Positions 1 to 6,096 of a stretch of 6,361 nt of DNA are shown here, piece after piece. The notes under the pieces are model-generated. The model had not been told where the DNA came from. It made no database searches and saw only the letters and a list, made by a program, of their open reading frames with translations. The position numbers and the translations under genes are program-made. How positions within the stretch are numbered: position 1 is the first letter of the stretch; each line of letters starts with the position of its first letter. Source of the DNA: Pseudomonas sp. PGPPP3 (GTDB lineage: Bacteria > Pseudomonadota > Gammaproteobacteria > Pseudomonadales > Pseudomonadaceae); contig NKIE01000167.1 of NCBI GenBank assembly GCA_002256055.1, positions 1 to 6,361 on the forward strand, in the 5' to 3' direction.

Positions 1-809
1 AGCACCGCTTCTATGGCGAACAGCTCTCCACCGAGTTGGGTATGCGCCATGACAAGAACCAAGACTTCGGCAGCGAGAACACCTGGAACGGCGCCCTGAC
101 CGTCCCGGTCAATAACAACCACGAAGCGATCCTGTCCTACAGCGAAGGCTTCCGCGCACCGACCTTCAACGACCTCTACTACCCGGACTTCTGCTCGTTC
201 GGCACCTGCTACCCATCGGCCAACCCGGACCTGACCCCGGAGCATTCGAAAACCTACGAAGCACAATGGCGCAGCCGCTTCAGTGCCGCCACGCAACTGG
301 AACTGTCGCTGTATCGCACCGACCTGAAAGACGCCATCGTGCTGGATCAGGACTACATCCCGCAGAACATCCAGACCGCCCGCATCAACGGCTTCGAAGC
401 CGCCCTGGCCCAGCGCCTGGGTGATTGGCAGGCCAACCTGGCCCTAGGCCTGATTGACCCGCGCGATCGTGACACTGGCCATACCCTGCAGCGCCGCGCC
501 AAACGCACGCTGACTCTGGACCTCGATCGCCAGTTCGGCGCGTTCTCCACCGGTGCCACCTGGCGTGCCGTTGCCGGCCGTTATGACGATGCCGCCAACA
601 CCGCTGAACTGGGTGGTTATGGCCTGTTAGCGGTGCGTGCCGGCTGGCAGGCGAGCAAGGAAGTGGGCTTCGAGGTCAAGCTCAACAACCTGCTGGATAA
701 GGATTATGCCGCCGCCCCCTACACCTACGGCTTCCCCAGCCAGCGTGACAACTACAACACCGAGGGCCGCACCGCCCTGTTCGCCGTAAGCTGGACGCCG
801 CAGTTGTAA
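1..809 (+). CDS. btuB: TonB-dependent vitamin B12 receptor, C-terminal part (partial, 5' end outside window)
   Basis: This is the last 268 codons of an outer-membrane beta-barrel receptor; the frame is open from base 3 and ends with TAA at 807-809. BtuB-type receptors import cobalamin into the periplasm using TonB energy. Visible family features are the YSEGFRAPTFNDLYY strand (E. coli BtuB has a related 'Y..S.KAPN...LY'), NPDLTPEHSKTYE, an LQRRAK strand motif, and the near-terminal NNLLDKDYA motif. The plug domain and TonB box lie outside the window. An extracellular-loop insertion carries a CX4C cysteine pair (codons at 192 and 207). The chain ends ...SWTPQL, so the last residue is not aromatic as is usual for barrel proteins. 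The convergent neighbour is btuF, which supports B12 as substrate. Another TonB-dependent receptor of the same family remains possible because only the C-terminal part is visible. Confidence 0.85.
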   Translation, partial: HRFYGEQLSTELGMRHDKNQDFGSENTWNGALTVPVNNNHEAILSYSEGFRAPTFNDLYYPDFCSFGTCYPSANPDLTPEHSKTYEAQWRSRFSAATQLELSLYRTDLKDAIVLDQDYIPQNIQTARINGFEAALAQRLGDWQANLALGLIDPRDRDTGHTLQRRAKRTLTLDLDRQFGAFSTGATWRAVAGRYDDAANTAELGGYGLLAVRAGWQASKEVGFEVKLNNLLDKDYAAAPYTYGFPSQRDNYNTEGRTALFAVSWTPQL

Positions 810-1598
810 CTAGCGCGCCCCCGCCAGTCGCTCACACAACTGCGCAGTGGCCTTGAGCATCTGCAGGCTGGGGCGCTCAAGGCCACGGTCGGGGATCACC
901 CAGACCTGGCCGTGCTGCACCGCCTGCAGTTGTGGCCAGGCCTGCCAGGCGGGCAACAACTGCGCCTCGCTGACCAGAATCACCTCAGGGTTGCGCGCCA
1001 GCACGGCTTCGAGGCTGATTTGCGGGGCCGCTAGGGGCAGGTCGGCAAACAGGTTCTGCGCCCCACAGACGCGCAAAGCGTCGGAAATGATCTGTTCGCC
1101 CCCCAAGGTATACAAGGGCTTGTCCCACACCTGATAGAACACCCGCAACGGCGTCGGGCGCTGATAGCGCGCGCGTAAACGAGCCAACTCCGCACGCATC
1201 TGTACGGCCAGTTGGCGGCCCCGCTCGGCACGGCCGACGCGCGCACCCAGCTCGGCCACCTGGCTCGCCAGTTGTTCCAGGCTATGGGGTTCGGCCTCGT
1301 ACAGGGGTATGTGCAAGTCGCGTAATTGCTGGCGCTGGGCGGCGTTGATGCTGTCCGGCCAGAGCAACACCAAGTCCGGCTGCAGACTCAATAGGGTTTC
1401 GAACTCAAGCTGTCCGGGCTCACCCACCGAGGGCAAGGCCGCCAGCGCCGCAGGCCGCTCACCCAGGGCGCCGACCAACTGTTCGGCCGCGCCCAACTCC
1501 AGCATCAGTTCAGTCAGCGACGGCGCCAGACTGACCACCCGCTGCTGCGCCTGCACCGGCAGAACCAGCACACAGAGCAGCAGCGCAAGCAGGCGCAT
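810..1598 (-). CDS. btuF: Periplasmic cobalamin-binding protein BtuF
   Basis: A 262-residue periplasmic binding protein of the BtuF/helical-backbone class, which normally hands vitamin B12 to the BtuCD importer. Residues 1-17 form a signal peptide ([17 protein letters not shown], with cleavage likely near A17). The N-lobe has RVVSLAPSLTELMLELGA (20-37) and QPDLVLLW (73-80). The C-lobe has LRVFYQVW (151-158) and PEVILVS (204-210). Glu67 and Glu197 sit where E. coli BtuF has the two glutamates that dock on BtuC. Cys178 and Cys255 match the conserved disulfide. The ATG is chosen because it begins a clean signal peptide and overlaps the upstream stop as TGATG. There is no strong ribosome site, so coupling to the upstream gene is likely. 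The stop codon directly abuts the stop of the convergent btuB. No btuC or btuD is present here. A haem or Fe-siderophore binding protein of the same fold is less likely. Confidence 0.88.
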   Translation of the reverse strand: MRLLALLLCVLVLPVQAQQRVVSLAPSLTELMLELGAAEQLVGALGERPAALAALPSVGEPGQLEFETLLSLQPDLVLLWPDSINAAQRQQLRDLHIPLYEAEPHSLEQLASQVAELGARVGRAERGRQLAVQMRAELARLRARYQRPTPLRVFYQVWDKPLYTLGGEQIISDALRVCGAQNLFADLPLAAPQISLEAVLARNPEVILVSEAQLLPAWQAWPQLQAVQHGQVWVIPDRGLERPSLQMLKATAQLCERLAGAR

Positions 1599-2014
1599 CA
1601 GCCGAGCTGACGAGGAATGCGGTACAGGTACAACAGCACCAGGCTGGACAGCGCCAGCAGCATCAGCGGCAAGGCCGGCAGACCGGCAAAGACCGCCAGG
1701 GCGGCGATCCAGGCGGGCAAGGCGGCGCCAACAAAGGCCAGGCGACGGATGCCTGCCAAGGCAACCCAGGCGGCGGGTTCGTCCGGCGTATCCAGGGCTT
1801 TCTCGGTGGCAATCAGGCCATGCTTGAAGCGATGAAACAGCGGCAGGCTGACAAACATTGAGGCCAAGCCGGCGATAAACAGCGGCATGGCCAGCAGCGA
1901 CGAGGCGCGCTCGGCGGCAAACAGGGCATTGAGCAACAACAACGGCGCCAGGGTCACCAGCACTTGCCACCACCAGGCCAGGGCCAGACGGCGGCGCACT
2001 TCATTGCGGGTCAC
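1598..2014 (-). CDS. Small four-helix inner-membrane protein of unknown function
   Basis: A 138-residue protein that I do not recognise as a named family. It has a short basic N-terminus (RRR at 7-9) and four likely membrane helices at about 14-33, 42-60, 92-111 and 113-131. A polar loop at roughly 61-90 is rich in charged residues and carries RFKHG and [11 protein letters not shown]. The positive-inside rule would place both ends and the middle loop in the cytoplasm. The start is GTG, forming a GTGA overlap with the ribA stop, with GGAG eight bases upstream. Its own TGA overlaps the btuF ATG as TGATG. It is too short to be a BtuC permease, which has about 10 helices and over 300 residues. 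Its position between ribA and btuF makes a membrane role linked to cobalamin or flavin supply possible, but nothing in the sequence proves it. Confidence 0.82.
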   Translation of the reverse strand: MTRNEVRRRLALAWWWQVLVTLAPLLLLNALFAAERASSLLAMPLFIAGLASMFVSLPLFHRFKHGLIATEKALDTPDEPAAWVALAGIRRLAFVGAALPAWIAALAVFAGLPALPLMLLALSSLVLLYLYRIPRQLG

Positions 2015-2637
2015 GCCTTGGGCTCCAGCTCGACCTCGCCCTGATGCAGGCTGCCGAGCATATGGCCGAGCTTGCCGGCCTTGGTGGCGAGGTACTTCTT
2101 GTTGAACGGATTCTGCCCGGCCTGCAATGGCACCCGGCTGGCGACGCGCAGACCATAATGCTCAAGGGCTTTGACCTTGCGCGGGTTGTTGGTCATCAGC
2201 TTGATGGCGCTGATGCCGAGGTGCTCCAGCATCGGCTGGCAGATGGCGTAGTCACGCTGATCGGCGCCGAAGCCCAGACGCTCGTTGGCTTCGACGGTAT
2301 CGGCGCCGCCATCCTGCAGCTCGTAGGCGCGGATCTTGTTCAGCAGGCCAATGCCACGACCTTCCTGGCGCAGATACAGCAGCACGCCGCGGCCTTCATC
2401 GGCAATCGCTTGCAGGGCCGCTTGCAGTTGCGCACCGCAATCACAACGCAGGCTGAACAGGGCATCGCCAGTCAGGCATTCGGAATGCAGACGCCCGAGT
2501 ACCGGGGCGCCATCGCTGAAGTCACCGAGCGTCAGGGCGATGTGTTCCTTGCCGGTCGCCTCGTCGAGGAAACCGTGCATGGTGAACAGCGCAAATGGCG
2601 TAGGCAGTTGGGAGGCGGCGACAAACACGACAGACAC
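2011..2637 (-). CDS. ribA: GTP cyclohydrolase II
   Basis: A 208-residue cytoplasmic enzyme catalysing the first committed step of riboflavin synthesis: GTP to 2,5-diamino-6-ribosylamino-4(3H)-pyrimidinone 5'-phosphate, formate and pyrophosphate. The zinc ligands are Cys54, Cys65 and Cys67 (HSECLTGD and RCDCG), at the same numbers as in E. coli RibA. The substrate loop [10 protein letters not shown] is at 89-98, Tyr105 is present, and the catalytic Asp126/Arg128 lie in DQRD. TNNPRK follows. No DHBP synthase domain is attached, so this is monofunctional RibA. The GTG start gives the usual N-terminus (MSVVFVAAS) and has AGGAG six bases upstream. A longer frame reaching 2697 would run through the likely promoter. 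Its stop overlaps the next gene as GTGA. Confidence 0.96.
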   Translation of the reverse strand: MSVVFVAASQLPTPFALFTMHGFLDEATGKEHIALTLGDFSDGAPVLGRLHSECLTGDALFSLRCDCGAQLQAALQAIADEGRGVLLYLRQEGRGIGLLNKIRAYELQDGGADTVEANERLGFGADQRDYAICQPMLEHLGISAIKLMTNNPRKVKALEHYGLRVASRVPLQAGQNPFNKKYLATKAGKLGHMLGSLHQGEVELEPKA

Positions 2638-2643
2638 CGGATG

Positions 2644-2648
2644 CTCCT
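2644..2648 (-). promoter_or_regulatory. Ribosome-binding site deciding the ribA GTG start
   Basis: AGGAG on the minus strand lies six bases before the GTG at 2637. It favours this start over an upstream ATG at 2697 in the same frame, which has no comparable site. Confidence 0.8.
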
Positions 2649-2681
2649 GATAATCAAAGGGCGGAAAAACGCAGGGCGGGC

Positions 2682-2690
2682 ATTGTAGCA
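2682..2690 (-). promoter_or_regulatory. Candidate extended -10 promoter for ribA
   Basis: The minus strand reads TGC-TACAAT, an extended -10 element (TGn plus a hexamer one base from TATAAT). It would start transcription near 2675 and leave a leader of about 38 nt before the ribA GTG. I see no good -35 hexamer at 16-18 nt, which fits an extended -10 promoter but also weakens the call. It lies in the longest gap of the minus-strand cluster, where a new transcript would be expected. The leader is too short for an FMN riboswitch. Confidence 0.4.
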
Positions 2691-2733
2691 GCAGCATCTG
2701 CCGGCCAGGCAGCTTGAATTGTGCGGGATAACC

Positions 2734-2748
2734 ATCGGCACAGCCGAT
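2734..2748 (-). terminator. Small hairpin after the protease gene (weak terminator candidate)
   Basis: A perfect 6-bp stem (ATCGGC / GCCGAT) with a 3-nt loop begins at the protease stop codon. No U-run follows (GGTTATCCC comes next), so efficient intrinsic termination is doubtful. It may protect the mRNA 3' end or partly separate the upstream genes from ribA. Confidence 0.25.
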
Positions 2749-3395
2749 TAGAGTTTGGACTCCAGCACCAGCAGGCCTTGATCTTCACGCCAGCGCACGC
2801 GATTGAGGAAGCTCATGCCCAGCAAGGCATCAGTGGGCGACTCGCCCTCCAGCACGGCAGCCTCGACGCCGAGGACCTCCAGCGGGCCAACCTTGACCCG
2901 ATTGAGGTTGACCAGCCAGGCCCGCGCAGTGCCGCTGGCGGTGTTGACCACCATCGGCCGACCCTGGGTACGAAAATCGATGCCCAGACGCCGCGCCTGG
3001 CTTTCATTCAACGCAATCGAGGTCGCGCCGGTGTCCACCAGAAACTGCATCGGCTGGCCGCCAATCGAACCGGCCACCCGGTAGTGACCATCACCACCGC
3101 GGGCTATGCTGGTCTGGCTCTTGCCCGGCGCGGCGAAGCCGGCGCTCGACTCACGACTGAGGCTGTAGGGCCGCTCCACGCCATCCACCCGCAACACCGC
3201 GCCACGGCTGTCGGCGCTGATCACCTGAACGCCGCCTGGGCCAGTCTGACCGACCTTGACCAGCTTGCGCAGACCGTCGACATTCAGCACCGCCGCGCCC
3301 GGAAACAGGCCCACTACCTGCACCTGAGTCGCGGCCTGGGCACTGCCGACAAACGCCAGCAGACTGACAACGAGCAAGCGTTCAAGGCGTCCCAT
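2748..3395 (-). CDS. Periplasmic retropepsin-like aspartic protease (TIGR02281-type, clan AA)
   Basis: A 215-residue protein. Residues 1-21 are a signal peptide ([21 protein letters not shown]). Residues 22-100 form an N-terminal region with two short valine-rich repeats resembling each other (AVLNVDG at 35-41, AVLRVDG at 66-72). The single retropepsin domain starts near residue 104 ([10 protein letters not shown]) and has the catalytic LVDTGATS motif with Asp121. The later [12 protein letters not shown] matches the second conserved element of the family. Only one catalytic Asp motif is present, so activity would need a homodimer, as in retroviral proteases. The ATG at 3395 is preferred because AGGAA stands seven bases before it and the signal peptide begins there. 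An ATG at 3419 would add eight polar residues and has a poorer site. It overlaps the upstream gene by 14 nt, so the two are probably co-expressed. Substrate unknown. Confidence 0.87.
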   Translation of the reverse strand: MGRLERLLVVSLLAFVGSAQAATQVQVVGLFPGAAVLNVDGLRKLVKVGQTGPGGVQVISADSRGAVLRVDGVERPYSLSRESSAGFAAPGKSQTSIARGGDGHYRVAGSIGGQPMQFLVDTGATSIALNESQARRLGIDFRTQGRPMVVNTASGTARAWLVNLNRVKVGPLEVLGVEAAVLEGESPTDALLGMSFLNRVRWREDQGLLVLESKL

Positions 3396-4140
3396 GGTGC
3401 GGTTCCTGTGCTGAGTCATAGGGGTAGTGATCCTTCCAACGATTGAAGATGGCGCGCAGACTGCCGCTGCGCACCAGCACATCCATTCGTTGCTCATAGA
3501 GTTGCTTCAGGGCGCGACCACGCTCGGTGCGGGCAAAGGCCAAGTACAGCGGCAACAGCTGTAACTCGGTGACCTGCAGATCCGTCGGCTGCTCAAGACT
3601 AGCGAGGAGAAAGTCCACCTCGGCATCGTCGTCGATATAAAAGTCCGCGCGCCCCTCGCGCAGCATCGCCGGAATACCCTCACGGCGCTGCACTTCCTGA
3701 TAGCGCCCAACGCTGTGCAGTTGGTCCTGAAAAGCGTAACCGCGCACCCAGATCAGCCGGTAATTGGCCAGGGTCTGCAGCGTAGGTTTGGGTAAGCGAG
3801 TCAGACCGAGGGCCACTACCCGGTCGGCGGCGTAGGGCCAGCGCGGGAAGTCGAGGTCATCAACCTCGTCACGATACATACCAAGCGCCGCATCCACCTT
3901 GCCGCGCTGGGCCAGGCCGACTGAGCGCGTATAGGGTTCACTGCTACCGACCAATTTGACCCCCGCGGGCTCGAACACCGCGCGCAGCAGATCCCAAGCC
4001 AGGCCGGTACCATCAGCGTTAGAGTGGTTTTCCCAAACTTCGCTGGCAACATGAATTTCAGCCGGCAGCGTCTGCTCCAGCGCATTGGCCGTGCAGCTCA
4101 ACAATCCCCCTAACAGCATGCCCAGCCAACGCCCCAGCAT
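3382..4140 (-). CDS. Periplasmic solute-binding protein, amino-acid ABC type (family 3-like)
   Basis: A 252-residue exported protein with the fold signature of family 3 extracellular solute-binding proteins. Residues 1-20 are a signal peptide ending ANA before LEQTLP. LLSC at 13-16 resembles a lipobox but has Leu at the -2 position, so a lipoprotein is possible but not favoured. After it come a first strand (IHVASEVWENHSN), GLAWDLLRAVFEPAGV, and the typical YTRSVGLAQRGKVDAALGMY segment of lobe 1. Later REGRADFYIDDDAEVDFLL marks the return to the hinge, and the C-terminus has LRAIFNRW. ATG at 4140 is chosen because GGAG stands five bases before it; a TTG at 4155 in frame lacks this. It starts 11 nt after the upstream stop and overlaps the protease start by 14 nt. 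No permease or ATPase gene accompanies it, so it may serve a distant transporter or a sensory role. Ligand unknown. Confidence 0.83.
   Translation of the reverse strand: MLGRWLGMLLGGLLSCTANALEQTLPAEIHVASEVWENHSNADGTGLAWDLLRAVFEPAGVKLVGSSEPYTRSVGLAQRGKVDAALGMYRDEVDDLDFPRWPYAADRVVALGLTRLPKPTLQTLANYRLIWVRGYAFQDQLHSVGRYQEVQRREGIPAMLREGRADFYIDDDAEVDFLLASLEQPTDLQVTELQLLPLYLAFARTERGRALKQLYEQRMDVLVRSGSLRAIFNRWKDHYPYDSAQEPHHGTP
3403..3407 (-). promoter_or_regulatory. Ribosome-binding site of the aspartic protease gene
   Basis: AGGAA on the minus strand, seven bases before the ATG at 3395 and inside the 3' end of the solute-binding protein gene. It decides between this ATG and the one at 3419. Confidence 0.65.
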
Positions 4141-4151
4141 GGTGACTCCGT

Positions 4152-5540
4152 TCAACTCAATCCGAGAATGATCAGCTGCAGGCTCAACCAGGCGAATACC
4201 CCGGCCAGCACATCATCCAACATGATTCCCACTCCACCATGGACATGACGATCAATCCAGCGAATTGGCCACGGTTTGACGATATCGAATAGGCGGAACA
4301 GAACAAACCCCAGCAGTAGCCACTGCCACCCCGCCGGCACCAGCCAGAGGGTGATCCACACCCCAACCAGTTCATCCCAGACGATGCCACCGTGATCATG
4401 CACCCCGAGGTCGCGGGCCACCTTGCCACACAGCCAACAGCCGAATGCAGTCGTCACGATCAGCACAAGCCCGTAGCCCCATGCCGGCAGCAACTGCCAC
4501 AGCGGCACAAAAGCCAGTGCCAGCAGCGAGCCCCAAGTGCCGGGCGCTTTAGGCAAGGTGCCGGAGCCGAAGCCAAAGGCGAGAAAATGCCAAGGGTTGC
4601 GCCACACCGATGGTGGTGTAATGACGCGACCCTGTTCATCGAGCAATTGCACGCCCTGCCCGGCCACTACCCGACCGATCACCTGCAACGCCCAGCCGTC
4701 GGCCTGCAAACCCGACAAATGCTGCGCGGGCAGAGTAAAGGCCAGGCGGTAATCATCGCCACCACTCAAGGCGCAGTGCTGCGCCGCCGGCAGGCTGAGC
4801 AAGGCGAGAATTGCTGGCGACAAAGGCACGCGCGCCAGTTCAATCTGCAACGCCACGCCGGAAGCCGCGGCGATATGGCCGCAATCGGCCAGCAGCCCAT
4901 CGGAAATATCCAACGCCGCCGAAGCCTTGCCACGCAGTGCCTGCCCCAGCGCCAGTTGCGGCCTGGGCGACCAGTACTGGGCCAGCAACGCGGCCGCCAC
5001 CTCGGGCGCGGCCTGCTGCTGACCCAGCACCAGCGGCAAGGCCGCCGCTGCATCACCAAGGCTGCCACCGACACAGAGCAGATCGCCGACCTTGGCGCCG
5101 CTGCGCAGCAACGCCTGGCCCCGCGGCAGGCGACCGAACACCGTAACCGTCAGGCTCAAGGGCCCGCGGGTGGTGTCACCGCCAATCAACGCCAGGCCGC
5201 ACTGCTCGGCCATCTGATTGAGCCCGCGAGCAAAGCCCTGCAGCCAATCATTCGTTGCCTGCGGCAGGCACAGCGCCAGGGTAAAACCGAGCGGCGTCGC
5301 GCCCATGGCTGCCAGATCGCTGGCCGCCACGGCCAACGCGCGCTGACCGAGCAAAAAGGCATCGCAAGGATCAGGAAAATGCACCCCGGCGACCAGAGTA
5401 TCGGTGGAGATCGCCAGCTGCTCGCCAGCCGGCAGATCGAGCAAGGCGCAATCATCGCCAATGCCCAGGGCCACGCCTTCGACCGCCTGCGCACAGGGCG
5501 CGGCAGCGAAGTAATGACGGATCAGCTCGAACTCACCCAT
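4152..5540 (-). CDS. thiL-pgpA: Fused thiamine-monophosphate kinase / phosphatidylglycerophosphatase A (ThiL-PgpA)
   Basis: One uninterrupted frame of 462 codons encodes two enzymes that are normally separate. Residues 1-310 are ThiL, which phosphorylates thiamine monophosphate to the diphosphate cofactor. Motifs are GIGDDCALL (26-34), STDTLVAGVHF (45-55), AASDLAAMGATP (72-83), GGDTTRGP (120-127), ALDISDGLLAD (209-219) and SGGDDY (259-264). Residues 311-462 are PgpA, the membrane phosphatase making phosphatidylglycerol. Motifs are GSGTLPKAPGTWGS (325-338), HDHGGIVWDELVG (381-393), FDIVKPWPIRWID (418-430) and IMLDDVLAG (439-447), with several hydrophobic helices. ThiL stops short of its usual GYDHF-like tail, and PgpA lacks its own start and N-terminal tail; the join is ITPP|SVWRN. 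No stop or convincing internal start lies near the join: the GTG at residue 312 has no ribosome site. The start is ATG at 5540, with only a weak GGGG nine bases upstream. Fusion would anchor ThiL to the inner membrane. Confidence 0.9.
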   Translation of the reverse strand: MGEFELIRHYFAAAPCAQAVEGVALGIGDDCALLDLPAGEQLAISTDTLVAGVHFPDPCDAFLLGQRALAVAASDLAAMGATPLGFTLALCLPQATNDWLQGFARGLNQMAEQCGLALIGGDTTRGPLSLTVTVFGRLPRGQALLRSGAKVGDLLCVGGSLGDAAAALPLVLGQQQAAPEVAAALLAQYWSPRPQLALGQALRGKASAALDISDGLLADCGHIAAASGVALQIELARVPLSPAILALLSLPAAQHCALSGGDDYRLAFTLPAQHLSGLQADGWALQVIGRVVAGQGVQLLDEQGRVITPPSVWRNPWHFLAFGFGSGTLPKAPGTWGSLLALAFVPLWQLLPAWGYGLVLIVTTAFGCWLCGKVARDLGVHDHGGIVWDELVGVWITLWLVPAGWQWLLLGFVLFRLFDIVKPWPIRWIDRHVHGGVGIMLDDVLAGVFAWLSLQLIILGLS

Positions 5541-5590
5541 GCGTCAGCGCCCCGTTGCGGGGCGAGCTGGCGCCCCCAAACAGGAGCGCC
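5541..5590 (-). promoter_or_regulatory. Competing hairpins covering the thiL translation start
   Basis: The gap between nusB and thiL holds four short GC-rich arms on the transcript. Arm 1 (5590-5583, GGCGCTCC) can pair with arm 2 (5576-5569, GGGGCGCC). Arm 2 can instead pair with arm 3 (6 bp, 5576-5571 with 5564-5559). Arm 3 (5564-5558) forms a perfect 7-bp stem with arm 4 (5554-5548) around a CAA loop. Arm 4 contains the only ribosome-site-like sequence (GGGG) before the thiL ATG. There is no U-run, so this is not an ordinary terminator. The function as a switch is inferred; chance pairing in GC-rich DNA is possible. Confidence 0.4.
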
Positions 5591-5604
5591 GACGGGCAAA
5601 AGAC

Positions 5605-6096
5605 TTAGCGCTTGTTGGCACGCACTTCATCGGCACGCAGCTTGGGGGCCAGCTTGTCGAGGATGCCGTTGACGAACTTGTGGCCATCGGTGGCGCCGAA
5701 GATCTTCGCCAGCTCAATGCCTTCGTTGATCACCACGCGGTACGGCACGTCGACACGATGACGCAACTCGTAGGCCGACAGACGCAGGATCGCCAGCTCA
5801 ACCGGATCCAGCTCTTCCAGCGGACGGTCGAGGAAACCGGCGAAGGCGTCATCCAACTCGGTCTTGTTCTGCGGCACACCGTGGAGGATTTCCCGAAAGT
5901 AAGCGCCATCGACGCCAACAAAATCATTGTCGACGCGGAACTGGGCTTCAATTTCGTTTACCGACTGACCGGCCAGGTGCCACTGATACAGGGCCTGCAT
6001 GGCCAGACTGCGCGCTTTGCGGCGCGCAGCGGTCTTGCCTTTGGCCGGCTTTTCGTCGGGCTGGGCGGGATGATCGAGATCGCTGTTAAAACTCAC
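5605..6096 (-). CDS. nusB: Transcription antitermination factor NusB
   Basis: A 163-residue all-helical cytoplasmic RNA-binding protein. NusB binds boxA RNA together with ribosomal protein S10 (NusE) and supports antitermination on rRNA operons. After a polar N-terminal extension of about 20 residues (E. coli NusB has 139 residues) comes the basic RNA-contact segment [18 protein letters not shown]. Next are FREILHGV, the highly conserved [34 protein letters not shown] and the C-terminal [11 protein letters not shown]. The start is GTG, four bases after GGAGG (6105-6101), and it overlaps the ribH stop as GTGA, so translation is probably coupled. Linkage of nusB to ribH is common in bacteria. 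Confidence 0.96.
   Translation of the reverse strand: MSFNSDLDHPAQPDEKPAKGKTAARRKARSLAMQALYQWHLAGQSVNEIEAQFRVDNDFVGVDGAYFREILHGVPQNKTELDDAFAGFLDRPLEELDPVELAILRLSAYELRHRVDVPYRVVINEGIELAKIFGATDGHKFVNGILDKLAPKLRADEVRANKR

Noticed and set aside
1599..1973. A 5' extension of the btuF frame to 1973
   Set aside because: The added 125 residues are Arg/Ala/Gly-rich, have no domain character and overlap the membrane protein gene in another frame. The signal peptide begins at the ATG at 1598.
2638..2680. FMN riboswitch upstream of ribA
   Set aside because: The predicted leader is about 38 nt and lacks the conserved FMN element, which needs well over 100 nt.
2638..2697. A longer RibA starting at an ATG at 2697
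   Set aside because: The extra 20 residues are not part of the family, and the frame would cross the candidate -10 element. GTG at 2637 has a good ribosome site and gives E. coli-like residue numbering.
2044..3446. Open frames of 214 and 241 codons on the + strand opposite ribA and the protease gene
   Set aside because: Both mirror well-supported minus-strand genes and show no family motif or ribosome site that would make them credible.
4608..4619. ThiL-PgpA fusion as a simple frameshift or lost stop codon
   Set aside because: A one-base error would leave the ThiL tail and PgpA N-terminus readable in another frame. Neither is present, so any error would have to be a larger missing segment.
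5541..5604. TPP riboswitch or intrinsic terminator before thiL
   Set aside because: The gap is only 64 nt with no recognisable TPP core, and the hairpins are followed by the start codon rather than a U-run.
4392..5672. A 426-codon open frame on the + strand opposite thiL-pgpA
   Set aside because: It lies antisense to a gene with clear ThiL and PgpA motifs, its product is a low-complexity Q/R/A-rich string with no recognisable domain, and long antisense frames are common in high-GC DNA.
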